NCBI GenBank assembly: GCA_945957385.1
Contig: CAMFKP010000042.1
Coordinates: 1 to 33,414, forward strand
Source: an uncultured Aeromonadaceae bacterium
GTDB lineage: Bacteria; Pseudomonadota; Gammaproteobacteria; Enterobacterales; Aeromonadaceae
Direction of reading: 5' to 3'
DNA: 33,414 bases
Every line of letters starts with the position of its first letter. Within the stretch, counting starts at the first letter, position 1. Below the pieces are notes generated by a model. The model was given only the letters and a program-made list of their open reading frames with translations, ran no database searches and had not been told where the DNA came from. Both the position numbers and the translations under genes were made by a program. This document shows positions 1-8,610 of this stretch, piece after piece.

Positions 1-288
1 TCTTTGCGTTAGTTTATCTAACTGCGAGGTGTCTACAAAACCGGTGGCGATTCAATTCAGACGGCGAGCGACTTCAGAGATAGGTTCATTGCGAAAGAAG
101 GCCATCCCGACGACTAACCACAACACGAGGTCAGCAGGCAGGCGACGCCTGCGGATGGTGGCTTTATCAGACAGAGTGGCGGCGGCAATAATCCATTCAT
201 CTGGAATATGGTGGGTAAAGAGGTCCAGCCTGGCCAGAGTTTCAGCAGATGCATCCATGGCATCATTCAGAGCATTCGCAATAGACAT
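1..288 (-). pseudogene. IS4-family transposase, N-terminal part, interrupted by an in-frame stop
   Basis: The first 78 codons encode the N-terminal domain typical of IS4-type transposases: a short helical start (MSIANALNDAMD), then the stretch RRRRLPADLVLWLVVGMAFF and the ending EPISEVARRLN. The E. coli IS4 transposase has the same pattern (KRRLPLEMMVW...GMAL). A TGA at 52-54 stops the frame; the same frame is then open to the window edge (17 more codons, IATGFVDTSQLDKLTQR), which I do not recognise as transposase. The catalytic DDE residues would lie further on and are not visible. Either a nonsense or frameshift mutation has broken the gene, or the element is joined to other DNA here. The ATG at 288 has a short Shine-Dalgarno core (GGA) seven bases upstream, inside a hairpin arm. 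Confidence 0.7.
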
Positions 289-291
289 AAA

Positions 292-324
292 AAAATCCGG
301 AGCCCAAGAGAGACTCCGGATTTT
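292..324 (-). terminator. Anti-read-through hairpin upstream of the transposase
   Basis: An 11-bp perfect inverted repeat (292-302 with 314-324, 11-base loop) sits directly upstream of the transposase ATG. On the minus strand the second arm runs into seven T residues that abut the start codon, so it looks like an intrinsic terminator for transcripts arriving from ispB. The same arm contains the GGA that would serve as ribosome-binding site, so a long read-through RNA would also hide it. Hairpins of this kind are known to protect IS4/IS10-type elements from outside transcription. Confidence 0.65.
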
Positions 325-353
325 CCTACAGCATGAGGAGCGGTCAATAGATC

Positions 354-371
354 CTTAACTGATCAGCATTG
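354..371 (-). repeat. Terminal inverted repeat of the IS4-family element
   Basis: Eighteen bases that match, as I remember it, the end of IS4 at all but two positions. The match continues loosely inward (AAGGATCTATTGACCG). The partner repeat is outside the window, so the pairing cannot be checked here. Confidence 0.65.
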
Positions 372-417
372 GATCTGATGATCGGCTTTTTGTGGCTGGC
401 GGAGACTCATTAACGGG

Positions 418-1389
418 TCAAGAACTCCGATTAACGGCTAAATCAGCGAGCGACATTAGCGCTTGACGATAGGGTGTCTCAGGAAGAACAGATAAGGCCA
501 ATTTGGCTTTCCTTATCTCATCTTCGGCTTTGTTGCGACTATAGTCGAATGCTCCAGTCTGCTGCAGAATCTCCTGGATCTGCTCCAGATAATCCAGACC
601 ATTGCGCTCCATGATCGCTCGAGTCAATAATTGCCGTTGTTCATCATTGGCAGTACGTATTGCATGAATGAGGGGCAAGGTGGTTTTTCCTTCCGCCAGA
701 TCATCACCAACACTTTTCCCCATTACGTCACTGGCCGCTGTGTAGTCCATGACGTCGTCAATGATCTGAAAGGCCGTGCCCAAATAGCGCCCGTAATCTT
801 GTAAAGCAGATTCGATAGATTCGTTTGCAGCGGATAAAATCGCAGGTAGCCGTGTCGCGGCTTCAAACAGCTTGGCTGTTTTACAGTAGATGACGTTAAA
901 GTAAGCCTCTTCACTTAGGTGTGGGTCATTACAATTCATCAATTGCATGACCTCGCCTTCAGCAATGACGTTGGTTGTCTCAGCCAGTATTTCCATCACT
1001 CTCAAGTTGCCGATTTCGGCCATCATTTGAAATGCCCTGGTATAGAGAAAGTCTCCAACCAGAACACTGGCTGCGTTACCGAATAATGCGTTGGCCGTAT
1101 CACGTCCACGACGCAGATCTGACTCATCGACTACGTCATCGTGCAACAGAGTCGCGGTGTGAATGAACTCGATGATGCTGGCAAGCTTGATATGCGCATC
1201 CCCTTGGTAATTCAAGGCGCGAGCAGCTAAAACCGTCAGCATAGGCCGCATGCGTTTGCCACCGCCACTGATGATATAAAATCCGAGCTGATTGACGAGA
1301 GGGACATCCGATTGCAGACGTTGCATGATCTGGTTATTGACAGCCTGCATGTCGTCAGAGGAGAGAGCACGAATTGCGTGTTGATCCAT
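418..1389 (-). CDS. ispB: Octaprenyl diphosphate synthase (long-chain trans-prenyltransferase)
   Basis: Adds isopentenyl diphosphate units to farnesyl diphosphate to make the side chain of ubiquinone and menaquinone. With the start at the internal ATG (1389) the protein is 323 residues, the same as E. coli IspB, and its first 14 residues align one-to-one. An upstream in-frame TTG at 1410 would add seven residues, and neither start has a strong ribosome site. The two aspartate-rich metal-diphosphate motifs are intact: DDVVD at residues 84-88 and DDVMD at 211-215; the GGGKRMRP substrate-binding stretch is at 42-49. It is divergent from rplU-rpmA, the usual arrangement in enteric bacteria and vibrios. 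No terminator of its own is visible before the IS at 371. Confidence 0.95.
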   Translation of the reverse strand: MDQHAIRALSSDDMQAVNNQIMQRLQSDVPLVNQLGFYIISGGGKRMRPMLTVLAARALNYQGDAHIKLASIIEFIHTATLLHDDVVDESDLRRGRDTANALFGNAASVLVGDFLYTRAFQMMAEIGNLRVMEILAETTNVIAEGEVMQLMNCNDPHLSEEAYFNVIYCKTAKLFEAATRLPAILSAANESIESALQDYGRYLGTAFQIIDDVMDYTAASDVMGKSVGDDLAEGKTTLPLIHAIRTANDEQRQLLTRAIMERNGLDYLEQIQEILQQTGAFDYSRNKAEDEIRKAKLALSVLPETPYRQALMSLADLAVNRSS

Positions 1390-1537
1390 GGCGATGAGTT
1401 TGAGTTCCAAATACGCGGCATTGCCGAACTTGTATTCACGGATTCTACATGAATTGTTAAACTAATGCAGTTCTTGGTGTTAGCCTAAAGTTGGCACACT
1501 CTGCGATCATAAAATGATCGTTAATCCATAAATGGGC

Positions 1538-1566
1538 TTGCCTGTGTTAGGTAAGTTGCGTAGAAT
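1538..1566 (+). promoter_or_regulatory. rRNA-type sigma-70 promoter for rplU-rpmA
   Basis: TTGCCT (1538-1543) and TAGAAT (1561-1566) are separated by 17 bases and followed by a very GC-rich discriminator, GCGCGCCC. That combination is typical of stringently controlled ribosomal promoters. Transcription would start near 1573, leaving a leader of about 65 bases before rplU. The start site is inferred. Confidence 0.65.
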
Positions 1567-1638
1567 GCGCGCCCATTGTCATCAAGTTTTTTGTGCATCG
1601 CTTTTACAAATGGCAGATGCCCAATTCGGAGTTTAAAC

Positions 1639-1950
1639 ATGTACGCTGTTATCCAAAGTGGCGGCAAGCAACACCGTGTAGCTGAAGGTCAGGTCGTACG
1701 CCTGGAGAAGCTGGAAGCTGAAACCGGTGCTACCGTAGAATTCGATAAGATTCTGATGGTTGCCCAAGGCGAAGAAGTGAAGGTCGGCGCTCCTTATGTT
1801 GCTGGCGGTAAGGTTGTGGCAGAAGTTGTGGCTCATGGCCGTGGCGATAAAGTCAAAATCGTTAAGTTCCGTCGTCGTAAGCACCATCGTAAAGAGATGG
1901 GCCACCGCCAGTGGTTCACTGAAGTTAAAATCACTGGTATCACTGCTTAA
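1639..1950 (+). CDS. rplU: 50S ribosomal protein L21
   Basis: Structural protein of the large ribosomal subunit that contacts 23S rRNA. The start [14 protein letters not shown] at 1639 gives 103 residues, the length of E. coli L21, and a GGAG ribosome site lies at 1628-1631. The frame stays open upstream to 1576, but those extra residues do not look like L21 and precede the ribosome site. The basic RNA-binding stretch [15 protein letters not shown] is near residues 74-88. rpmA follows after 18 bases as the second gene of a conserved two-gene operon. Confidence 0.97.
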   Translation: MYAVIQSGGKQHRVAEGQVVRLEKLEAETGATVEFDKILMVAQGEEVKVGAPYVAGGKVVAEVVAHGRGDKVKIVKFRRRKHHRKEMGHRQWFTEVKITGITA

Positions 1951-1968
1951 TTCTGAGGAGACCATCAA

Positions 1969-2226
1969 ATGGCACACAAAAAGGCTGGCGGTTCTTCCCG
2001 CAACGGTCGTGATTCCGAAAGTAAGCGCCTCGGCGTGAAGCGTTTCGGTGGTGAAAGCGTTCTGGCGGGTAACATCATTATCCGTCAACGTGGTACCAAG
2101 TTCCATGCTGGTGAGAACGTGGGTTGTGGTAAGGACCACACTCTGTTCGCTCTGGCGGCCGGCAAGGTCAAGTTCGAAGTCAAGGGTCCGAACAACCGTA
2201 AGTTCGTCAGCATCGTTGCTGAATAA
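1969..2226 (+). CDS. rpmA: 50S ribosomal protein L27
   Basis: Large-subunit protein whose N-terminal tail reaches toward the peptidyl-transferase centre. The 85 residues begin [20 protein letters not shown], the strongly conserved L27 start, and the length equals that of E. coli L27. The N-terminus starts directly at the tail, with no cleavable extension of the kind found in Firmicutes. A strong GAGGAG ribosome site precedes the ATG. It is co-transcribed with rplU and closed by a strong hairpin at 2244-2271. Confidence 0.97.
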   Translation: MAHKKAGGSSRNGRDSESKRLGVKRFGGESVLAGNIIIRQRGTKFHAGENVGCGKDHTLFALAAGKVKFEVKGPNNRKFVSIVAE

Positions 2227-2243
2227 TTGACACGAAAGATGTT

Positions 2244-2271
2244 AAAAGCCCTGCCATATGGCGGGGCTTTT
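2244..2271 (+). terminator. Rho-independent terminator of rplU-rpmA
   Basis: Twelve-base-pair stem (2244-2255 with 2260-2271, one G-U pair) with an ATAT loop, followed by T-rich DNA (TGCTTTTCTC). The outer A/T pairs make it workable in both directions. It lies 18 bases after the rpmA stop and separates rpmA from obgE. Confidence 0.85.
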
Positions 2272-2299
2272 GCTTTTCTCGAGCAACAAAGAGAGCTCG

Positions 2300-3540
<1,241 letters not shown>

Positions 3541-3551
3541 TCAGTAACCGG

Positions 3552-3579
3552 CCCCGTGAATGTGTGAACATTCACGGGG
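3552..3579 (+). terminator. Terminator after obgE
   Basis: Perfect 12-bp stem (3552-3563 with 3568-3579) and a GTGA loop, followed by TTTCTGTCT. The T run is short but the stem is very stable. The next gene starts only 18 bases further on, so the hairpin may also attenuate read-through into it. Confidence 0.75.
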
Positions 3580-3597
3580 TTTCTGTCTGGAGCTTGC

Positions 3598-4671
3598 ATG
3601 TCCATCTTTTCTCCGGCGAGTTCGTTGGAACGCTTTGTCTATCGTCATATCCGCATCATCCATGTCCTGAAAATATCGCTCGCGTTGTTGATTGCTCACC
3701 TTTTGAATTATCTGTATCCACTTCCATATCTAGCGTGGACCTCGGTGACGATCGTCATCATCATGCTGACGTTGCCTCAGGTTGGCGGTGCGTTGGAGAA
3801 GTCTATTCAGCGCGTGATTGGTACTTTATGCGGCGCTTTATATGGTATCGGAATCTTATATCTGACTAGCAACCCATGGTTGACCGCCTTGCTAGCCTTA
3901 TTGGCGATTGCGTTTGTGACATGGCGAGCCAGTGGCAAGATGAGTTACGCCTATTTGGTGGCCGGCTTCACGTTAATGATTGTTCTTGACGGTGGGGAAC
4001 AGGGAATGTCAGAAGCGATTTGGCGCACGGCAACGATTTTGCTGGGATGCCTGATCGCGATTGCTGTCTCGCAATTGGTCTTGCCATTGCGAGCGCGTAA
4101 TGAATGGCGTTGGTTGCTTGCGTCATCACTTTTGGGCATGTCGCAAATCTGGTTAAGCCATCTTTCTCCGAATGTGCATCGTCCTTTGCGTACTAAGGGG
4201 CGCTTGAAACTTTTGGAACGCAATATTCAGCGCCAGAAAGGCTTGTTACGTTCAGTGACGCTGGAAAGCCGGACTTTACGCCACTCGCAACGCGAACTGG
4301 ATCAACTTGTCGATGCTCAGGCTCGCTGCTTATTACTGATTGAGCTGATAGCCCAGAGTCGATGGGAGACGGCTGCCAGTGAGCAGGAAATTCAACACAA
4401 TTACGGGATAAGCCTGCGTGCTCGCTCACTGGCAGAATGGACGGAACAGGCAGGGGCGTTTTGTTGCGGTGATATCGAGGCTCTGCCCGCGCTGGAATCT
4501 GTGTTGGAGTTGAAATCCGATCTACTGGAACAACTACAGTTATCTGCGACGCCAGTGTTGAACACATATGGTTATAGTTGGCTGATTTATCAATGCGCTT
4601 TGCAGTTAGCGCTGATAGATCGCTTGCTCCGTAGTCTGACTCGGCAGAGCTCGCGGGCTTCTGCACCGTGA
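3598..4671 (+). CDS. FUSC-family inner-membrane protein, short form
   Basis: The N-terminal half is hydrophobic, with about six membrane spans between residues 20 and 163, ending in the basic loop LPLRARNEWRW. The rest is a long, mainly helical cytoplasmic region rich in leucine, arginine and glutamine. The pattern (early span, PYLAWTSVTIVIIMLTLPQVG, then RVIGTLCGALYG) is that of the fusaric-acid-resistance/aromatic-acid-exporter superfamily. At 357 residues it is about half the length of YccS or AaeB, which carry two such units, so it may act as a dimer. The substrate is unknown. A GGAG ribosome site precedes the ATG. It lies between obgE and yjjP on the same strand and is not part of the core E. 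coli-like neighbourhood. Confidence 0.75.
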   Translation: MSIFSPASSLERFVYRHIRIIHVLKISLALLIAHLLNYLYPLPYLAWTSVTIVIIMLTLPQVGGALEKSIQRVIGTLCGALYGIGILYLTSNPWLTALLALLAIAFVTWRASGKMSYAYLVAGFTLMIVLDGGEQGMSEAIWRTATILLGCLIAIAVSQLVLPLRARNEWRWLLASSLLGMSQIWLSHLSPNVHRPLRTKGRLKLLERNIQRQKGLLRSVTLESRTLRHSQRELDQLVDAQARCLLLIELIAQSRWETAASEQEIQHNYGISLRARSLAEWTEQAGAFCCGDIEALPALESVLELKSDLLEQLQLSATPVLNTYGYSWLIYQCALQLALIDRLLRSLTRQSSRASAP

Positions 4672-4751
4672 TCCTTGATATGGGTTAAGGTCTGTTACGG
4701 ACGCTGCGCATACAATGCCCGCCAGCTAGCACACCTTCAAGGACGAAAGCG

Positions 4752-5543
4752 ATGCAACAGCACAAAATTCTTACCCGGGAAGAACAGACCGAGGTTACCC
4801 GGGTTCTGGTAAAGACGGCGCAAATGCTGGCCTCTTGCGGCGCAGAAAGCCGCATCATCGAACAAACCACCTGCCGGCTTGGACATGCGCTGGGGGTGGA
4901 AAGTGTCGAAATGGCCATTACCCCGAGTGCCATTATTCTGACGACGCTCAATCACGGCTCCTGTATTACAACCACGCGGCGTATTCATGAGTTTGGGATT
5001 CATATGCAGGTGTTATGCGAGATACAGCGCATCTGCATTTTGGCGGAGAAGCGTCTGCTGGAAAATACCGCTGAGGTTCGGGCTCGTCTGGATGCGATTA
5101 AACCGTTTCGGTATAACCGATGGCTGGTAGTGCTGATGATCGGCCTCTCCTGCGGCAGTTTCAGTTTACTGTTCGGCGGTGATTGGCCTGTTTTTATGAT
5201 TACGACACTGGCGTCAGCCGTAGCCATGGCGGTTCGTCAGGAGATTGCATATCGCCATTTCAGCCCGTTACTCAATTTCTCTGCAACCGCTTTTGTCGCG
5301 ACAGTGATCGCCAGTATGGCAACGCTGTTTGAGCTAGGAAGTCATCCTGAGTTAGCTATGGCGGCGAGTGTCTTGCTGTTAGTGCCCGGTTTTCCGTTGA
5401 TCAATGCTGTATTGGATGTGGTGAAGGGCTACTACAACATGGGACTGGCGCGCTGGTTGACGGCGACCATGCTCACATTGAGCGCTACAACAGGGATCGT
5501 GTTGGCGATGAAGTTGACAGGCGTCTGGGGGTGGCAACCATGA
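4752..5543 (+). CDS. yjjP: YjjP/ThrE N-terminal-domain exporter subunit
   Basis: Large subunit of a two-part exporter. E. coli YjjP-YjjB is linked to succinate export, and the fused homologue ThrE exports threonine and serine; which substrate applies here is not visible. The 263 residues (E. coli about 256) hold a soluble N-terminal part with the signature GVESVEMAITPSAIILTT (near 56-73), then about five membrane spans from residue 125 onward. It overlaps yjjB by four bases (ATGA), showing translational coupling. A TACAAT with a GC-rich discriminator at 4711-4716 could be its -10, but no good -35 is visible. Confidence 0.85.
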   Translation: MQQHKILTREEQTEVTRVLVKTAQMLASCGAESRIIEQTTCRLGHALGVESVEMAITPSAIILTTLNHGSCITTTRRIHEFGIHMQVLCEIQRICILAEKRLLENTAEVRARLDAIKPFRYNRWLVVLMIGLSCGSFSLLFGGDWPVFMITTLASAVAMAVRQEIAYRHFSPLLNFSATAFVATVIASMATLFELGSHPELAMAASVLLLVPGFPLINAVLDVVKGYYNMGLARWLTATMLTLSATTGIVLAMKLTGVWGWQP

Positions 5544-6007
5544 GAGAAGTCGTTACCTTGGTTTTATGGGATGCTTTCTGGTCTGCGATCCCCGCCGTTG
5601 GCTTTGCCATGTTGTTTTCGGTACCACCCCGTTTTTTGAAATATTGTGCCGTGGTCGGTGCTCTCGCCCATAGCCTCAGAGCACTGCTTATACATTATGG
5701 AATGCCGATTGAATGGGCCACGTTGGCCGCCAGCAGTCTGGTGAGTTTGATCTTCGTATATTTGTCACGACGCTTGCTTGCACCGCGCCCTGTGTTCACG
5801 GTGGCTTGTATCATTCCAATGATCCCGGGAAAGTTCGCGTTTAATACCATCATCGCGGTACTTAGTATGAACAGTGAGGGCGCCAGTGCCCATTTGATTT
5901 CCGCGGCACTGGAAAATGGTCTCAAGACCTTGATTATTTTGGTGGCACTCAGTTTTGGGCTCGCCATTCCACCGTTGATCATTTACCGTAACCGGCCAAT
6001 TGTCTGA
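5540..6007 (+). CDS. yjjB: YjjB/ThrE C-terminal-domain exporter subunit
   Basis: Small membrane subunit that pairs with YjjP. The ATG at 5540, overlapping the yjjP stop as ATGA and preceded by GGGGGT, gives 155 residues; a GTG nine bases upstream is possible but less likely. E. coli YjjB is 157 residues and shares IPAVGFAM near the start, VFTV-CIIPM-PG in the middle and GLAIPPL.IYR at the end. Four or five membrane spans are evident. folA begins only 12 bases after its stop, so the exporter and folA are probably on one transcript. Confidence 0.85.
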   Translation: MREVVTLVLWDAFWSAIPAVGFAMLFSVPPRFLKYCAVVGALAHSLRALLIHYGMPIEWATLAASSLVSLIFVYLSRRLLAPRPVFTVACIIPMIPGKFAFNTIIAVLSMNSEGASAHLISAALENGLKTLIILVALSFGLAIPPLIIYRNRPIV

Positions 6008-6019
6008 CCGGGAGTTAGA

Positions 6020-6520
6020 ATGCTGATTTCTTTGATTGTGGCCATGGCCCACGACCGGGTGATCGGTGCCAATAATCAGATGCCGTGGCATATGCCTGCC
6101 GATCTGAGGCATTTCAAACAGATGACGCTTGGCAAGCCGGTGATCATGGGGCGTCGCACCTTTGAATCGATAGGTCGACCGTTGCCAGGTCGTCGCAACT
6201 TGGTGATTTCTCGCCAGCAAGGTTGGTCTTCGGAGGGCGTTGAATGCTTTGCCTCTCTTGAGGCGGCTTTGGCGCTCACTCACCATTGCGATGAGGTAAT
6301 GATTATTGGTGGTGGGCAACTCTACCGAGAGGCTCTACCTCACGCAGATCGCCTGTACCTGACCCATATCGATCTAGCGGTAGAGGGAGATACCTGGTTT
6401 CCTGATTACAATACGGACGGTTATTGCTGGCGACAGGTAACGTATGAGAGCCACGCAGCGGATGATAACAACCCATATCCGTACTGTTTTGAACTGCTAG
6501 CTCGGGTGCACAACAAGTAG
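6020..6520 (+). CDS. folA: Dihydrofolate reductase
   Basis: Reduces dihydrofolate to tetrahydrofolate with NADPH, feeding thymidylate, purine and methionine synthesis; it is the target of trimethoprim. The 166 residues start MLISLIVAMAHDRVIGANNQ, followed by MPWHMPADLRHFK. The active-site aspartate is D28, equivalent to E. coli D27. GKPVIMGRRTFESIG and the dinucleotide-binding IIGGGQLY are intact. A GGGAG ribosome site precedes it. It is convergent with apaH, as in E. coli, and the two share a long hairpin. Confidence 0.97.
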   Translation: MLISLIVAMAHDRVIGANNQMPWHMPADLRHFKQMTLGKPVIMGRRTFESIGRPLPGRRNLVISRQQGWSSEGVECFASLEAALALTHHCDEVMIIGGGQLYREALPHADRLYLTHIDLAVEGDTWFPDYNTDGYCWRQVTYESHAADDNNPYPYCFELLARVHNK

Positions 6521-6534
6521 CCATATTGCACGGC

Positions 6535-6571
6535 AAAGAAGAAAGGACGCAATCAGCGTCCTTTCTTCTTT
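6535..6571. terminator. Bidirectional terminator between folA and apaH
   Basis: Perfect 16-bp stem (6535-6550 with 6556-6571) with a five-base loop AATCA. The arms are purine-rich on one side and pyrimidine-rich on the other (TTTCTTCTTT on the plus strand). It lies 14 bases after the folA stop and 15 bases past the apaH stop, so it can serve both converging transcripts. Confidence 0.85.
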
Positions 6572-6586
6572 ATAGAGGTATCAGTC

Positions 6587-7414
6587 TTAATCACCTTTGG
6601 CATAGACAGGGCAGCCAAGACTGAACGTGGCATCGTCGTCCCAACGCCACATGGTCAATTGATTACCCCAGACACAGCCTGTATCGAGCGCGTGTACGCG
6701 AGGTTGTGGACACTGTCCCATCAGCGCCGCCCAATGGCCGAAGATTAAGTCAGGCTCGTTGTGGTCGGCTTGCCGCTGTTCAAACCAGGGGGTGAGGCCA
6801 GGGTGTGGTTGTTTGGGGGATACCTTACTATGAAAGTCGAGGCTGCCGTCTGCCGTACAAAAACGCATACGGGTAAAGGCGTTAATGATGTAGCGCCAAC
6901 GTGGGAGCCCAGTCAGCCGTGGATCCCAGCGAGCAGGATCGTTGCCATACATATGACAGAGTAACCAGTTCCCCTGGTCGCTACGCAGCAGATCTTCTAC
7001 TTCACGCGCGCAGTAGCGGGCTGTGGCCAGATCCCACTGTGGAGATAATCCGGCATGGCTCATCATTAACGGCGCGGTAGCATGCTCGGCGAGCAGTGGA
7101 CACATGCGTAACCATTGCAGTAATTGGCTGGCATCAGGCGCTTCCAGTAACTCAGAGAGCCGATCCTTCTTCTTCGGTTTGGCATAACCCGCAGCCGTAG
7201 CTAAAAGGTGCAGATCATGATTACCTAGTACGCTGGTTGCTCGATCGCCGAGTGAAACAACAAATCGCATGACCTCGAGCGACTTGGGGCCGCGGGCCAC
7301 CAGATCTCCGGTTAGCCACAGCTCATCTGTTGTTGGATCAAAGCCGGCGATATCCAGCAGCTGACGTAATTCGTCATAACAGCCCTGAACATCACCTACA
7401 CAATAGATAGCCAT
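6587..7414 (-). CDS. apaH: Symmetrical Ap4A hydrolase (bis(5'-nucleosyl)-tetraphosphatase)
   Basis: Splits diadenosine tetraphosphate into two ADP and can also remove Np4A caps from RNA. The 275 residues (E. coli 280) carry the metallophosphatase motifs GDVQG (7-11), GDLVARGP (36-43) and GNHD (64-67), with later conserved stretches SHAGLSPQWD and the C-terminal HALDTGCVWG. It is the last gene of the lptD operon, starting seven bases after the apaG stop, and is converged upon by folA. Confidence 0.96.
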   Translation of the reverse strand: MAIYCVGDVQGCYDELRQLLDIAGFDPTTDELWLTGDLVARGPKSLEVMRFVVSLGDRATSVLGNHDLHLLATAAGYAKPKKKDRLSELLEAPDASQLLQWLRMCPLLAEHATAPLMMSHAGLSPQWDLATARYCAREVEDLLRSDQGNWLLCHMYGNDPARWDPRLTGLPRWRYIINAFTRMRFCTADGSLDFHSKVSPKQPHPGLTPWFEQRQADHNEPDLIFGHWAALMGQCPQPRVHALDTGCVWGNQLTMWRWDDDATFSLGCPVYAKGD

Positions 7415-7421
7415 ATATTAC

Positions 7422-7790
7422 TTAATGCAGCAGGTGTGGCATTGCCAACGTGAACATCGGGATGGGCTCCTCAAACAGGTTTCCACCCGTATCTTGAAAG
7501 GTATAGCTCCCTTGCATGAAGCCCAAAGGCGTACGCAATTGAACGCCACTGCGATAGGCGTACCGCTCGCCGGCATCGATCTGGGGTTGTTCACCGACAA
7601 CTCCGGAGCCCTGCACTTCCTGTTGTTGCCCATTGGCATCCGTGATGAGCCAATGGCGCTCCAGCAACTGAATGCTCTGTGACAAGCCATTTTCGATTTC
7701 AATCGTATAGGCAAAACAATATTCGGCCTCATCCGGACTGGATTGATCTTCCAGATAGTGTGGATAAGCGCGGATTATTATCTTGCCCAT
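7422..7790 (-). CDS. apaG: ApaG-domain protein
   Basis: Small beta-sandwich protein of uncertain role that is almost always coupled to apaH. The ATG at 7790 gives 122 residues (E. coli 125) and has AAGGAT upstream. The longer frame, opening at 7832, would run into rsmA and is less likely. Conserved pieces are QSSPDEAEYCFAYT, HWLITDANG, EVQGSGVVGEQP and TPLGFMQGSY, which line up with E. coli ApaG. The rsmA stop is 13 bases upstream, so it is co-translated in the operon. Confidence 0.95.
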   Translation of the reverse strand: MGKIIIRAYPHYLEDQSSPDEAEYCFAYTIEIENGLSQSIQLLERHWLITDANGQQQEVQGSGVVGEQPQIDAGERYAYRSGVQLRTPLGFMQGSYTFQDTGGNLFEEPIPMFTLAMPHLLH

Positions 7791-7803
7791 CAACTCATCA
7801 TCC

Positions 7804-8610
7804 TTATCGGTGAGCCGAGACCCAGTTCGCAATCGTCACAAACTGTTGCAACGTCAGGTTTTCTGGTCGCAGGTTAGGATCTATGCCCAGTTCCGTCAAT
7901 TGTTGCTCGGTGATGAAATTGCGCATGCTGTTGCGGATGGTCTTGCGGCGTTGATTAAACGCTTCCATACAAACACGGTGCAGATCCTCGATGCGGGTGG
8001 CGGGATAGGGTAGCTGACTATGGGGTACCAACCGTACAACTGCCGAGTCTACTTTGGGCGCCGGTTTAAATGCTCCTGGGCCGACGTGAAGCACCGGAAT
8101 GACCTGACAATAGTACTGCGCCATGACGCTTAGACGGCCATAAGCCTTGCTATCCGGGCCTGCCGCGAGGCGGTCGACCACCTCTTTTTGTAACATGAAG
8201 TGCATGTCACGAATGCCTGCGGCCTGTTCAAACAGATGGAACATCAGCGGCGTCGAGATGTTATACGGCAGATTGCCAAAGACTCTTAGCGGGCGATCAT
8301 CGGTACGTAAGCTGCCAAAATCGAACTTCATCGCATCCGCTTCATGGATCGTCAGCTTGCTACTCAAGATGGGATGATGACGCAAGCGTTCCGCCAGATC
8401 TCGGTCGAGCTCCACCACATGCAGGTGTTTTAGCTGGCTGGCAACGGGCTCAGTCAGCGCTCCTAACCCGGGGCCAATTTCAACCATGATGGCGTCGTCA
8501 GACGGCGCAATGGCTGCGACAATGCTGTCGATGACGTAGTGATCGTGCAGAAAGTTTTGGCCAAAGCGCTTACGCGCGGTGTGGCCGAGGTGAACTTTAT
8601 CGTTACTCAT
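7804..8610 (-). CDS. rsmA: 16S rRNA (adenine1518-N6/adenine1519-N6)-dimethyltransferase
   Basis: Dimethylates two adjacent adenines in the 3' hairpin of 16S rRNA during small-subunit maturation (KsgA); its loss gives kasugamycin resistance. The 268 residues show [11 protein letters not shown] at the start, SAM-binding motif [13 protein letters not shown] (44-55), the acidic residue in VVELDRDL and the catalytic motif NLPYNIS (113-119). Its ATG overlaps the pdxA stop by four bases (ATGA). Confidence 0.97.
   Translation of the reverse strand: MSNDKVHLGHTARKRFGQNFLHDHYVIDSIVAAIAPSDDAIMVEIGPGLGALTEPVASQLKHLHVVELDRDLAERLRHHPILSSKLTIHEADAMKFDFGSLRTDDRPLRVFGNLPYNISTPLMFHLFEQAAGIRDMHFMLQKEVVDRLAAGPDSKAYGRLSVMAQYYCQVIPVLHVGPGAFKPAPKVDSAVVRLVPHSQLPYPATRIEDLHRVCMEAFNQRRKTIRNSMRNFITEQQLTELGIDPNLRPENLTLQQFVTIANWVSAHR

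Larger units (their letters stand above)
1..371 (-). mobile_element. End of an IS4-family insertion sequence (partial)
   Basis: The outer limit is set by a terminal inverted repeat at 354-371, which reads on the minus strand CAATGCTGATCAGTTAAG. From memory this closely resembles the IS4 terminal repeat (TAATGCCGATCAGTTAAG). Inside it lie a hairpin at 292-324 and the 5' part of an IS4-type transposase gene pointing out of the window. The insertion is about 47 bp past the ispB stop codon. The other end, and so the target duplication, is outside the window. The family assignment is fairly secure; the exact IS is not determined. Confidence 0.8.

Noticed and set aside
1390..1500. Promoter for ispB (TAGAAT on the minus strand near 1446-1441)
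   Set aside because: The -10 is fair, but no acceptable -35 lies at 16-18 bases, so it is not listed as a feature.
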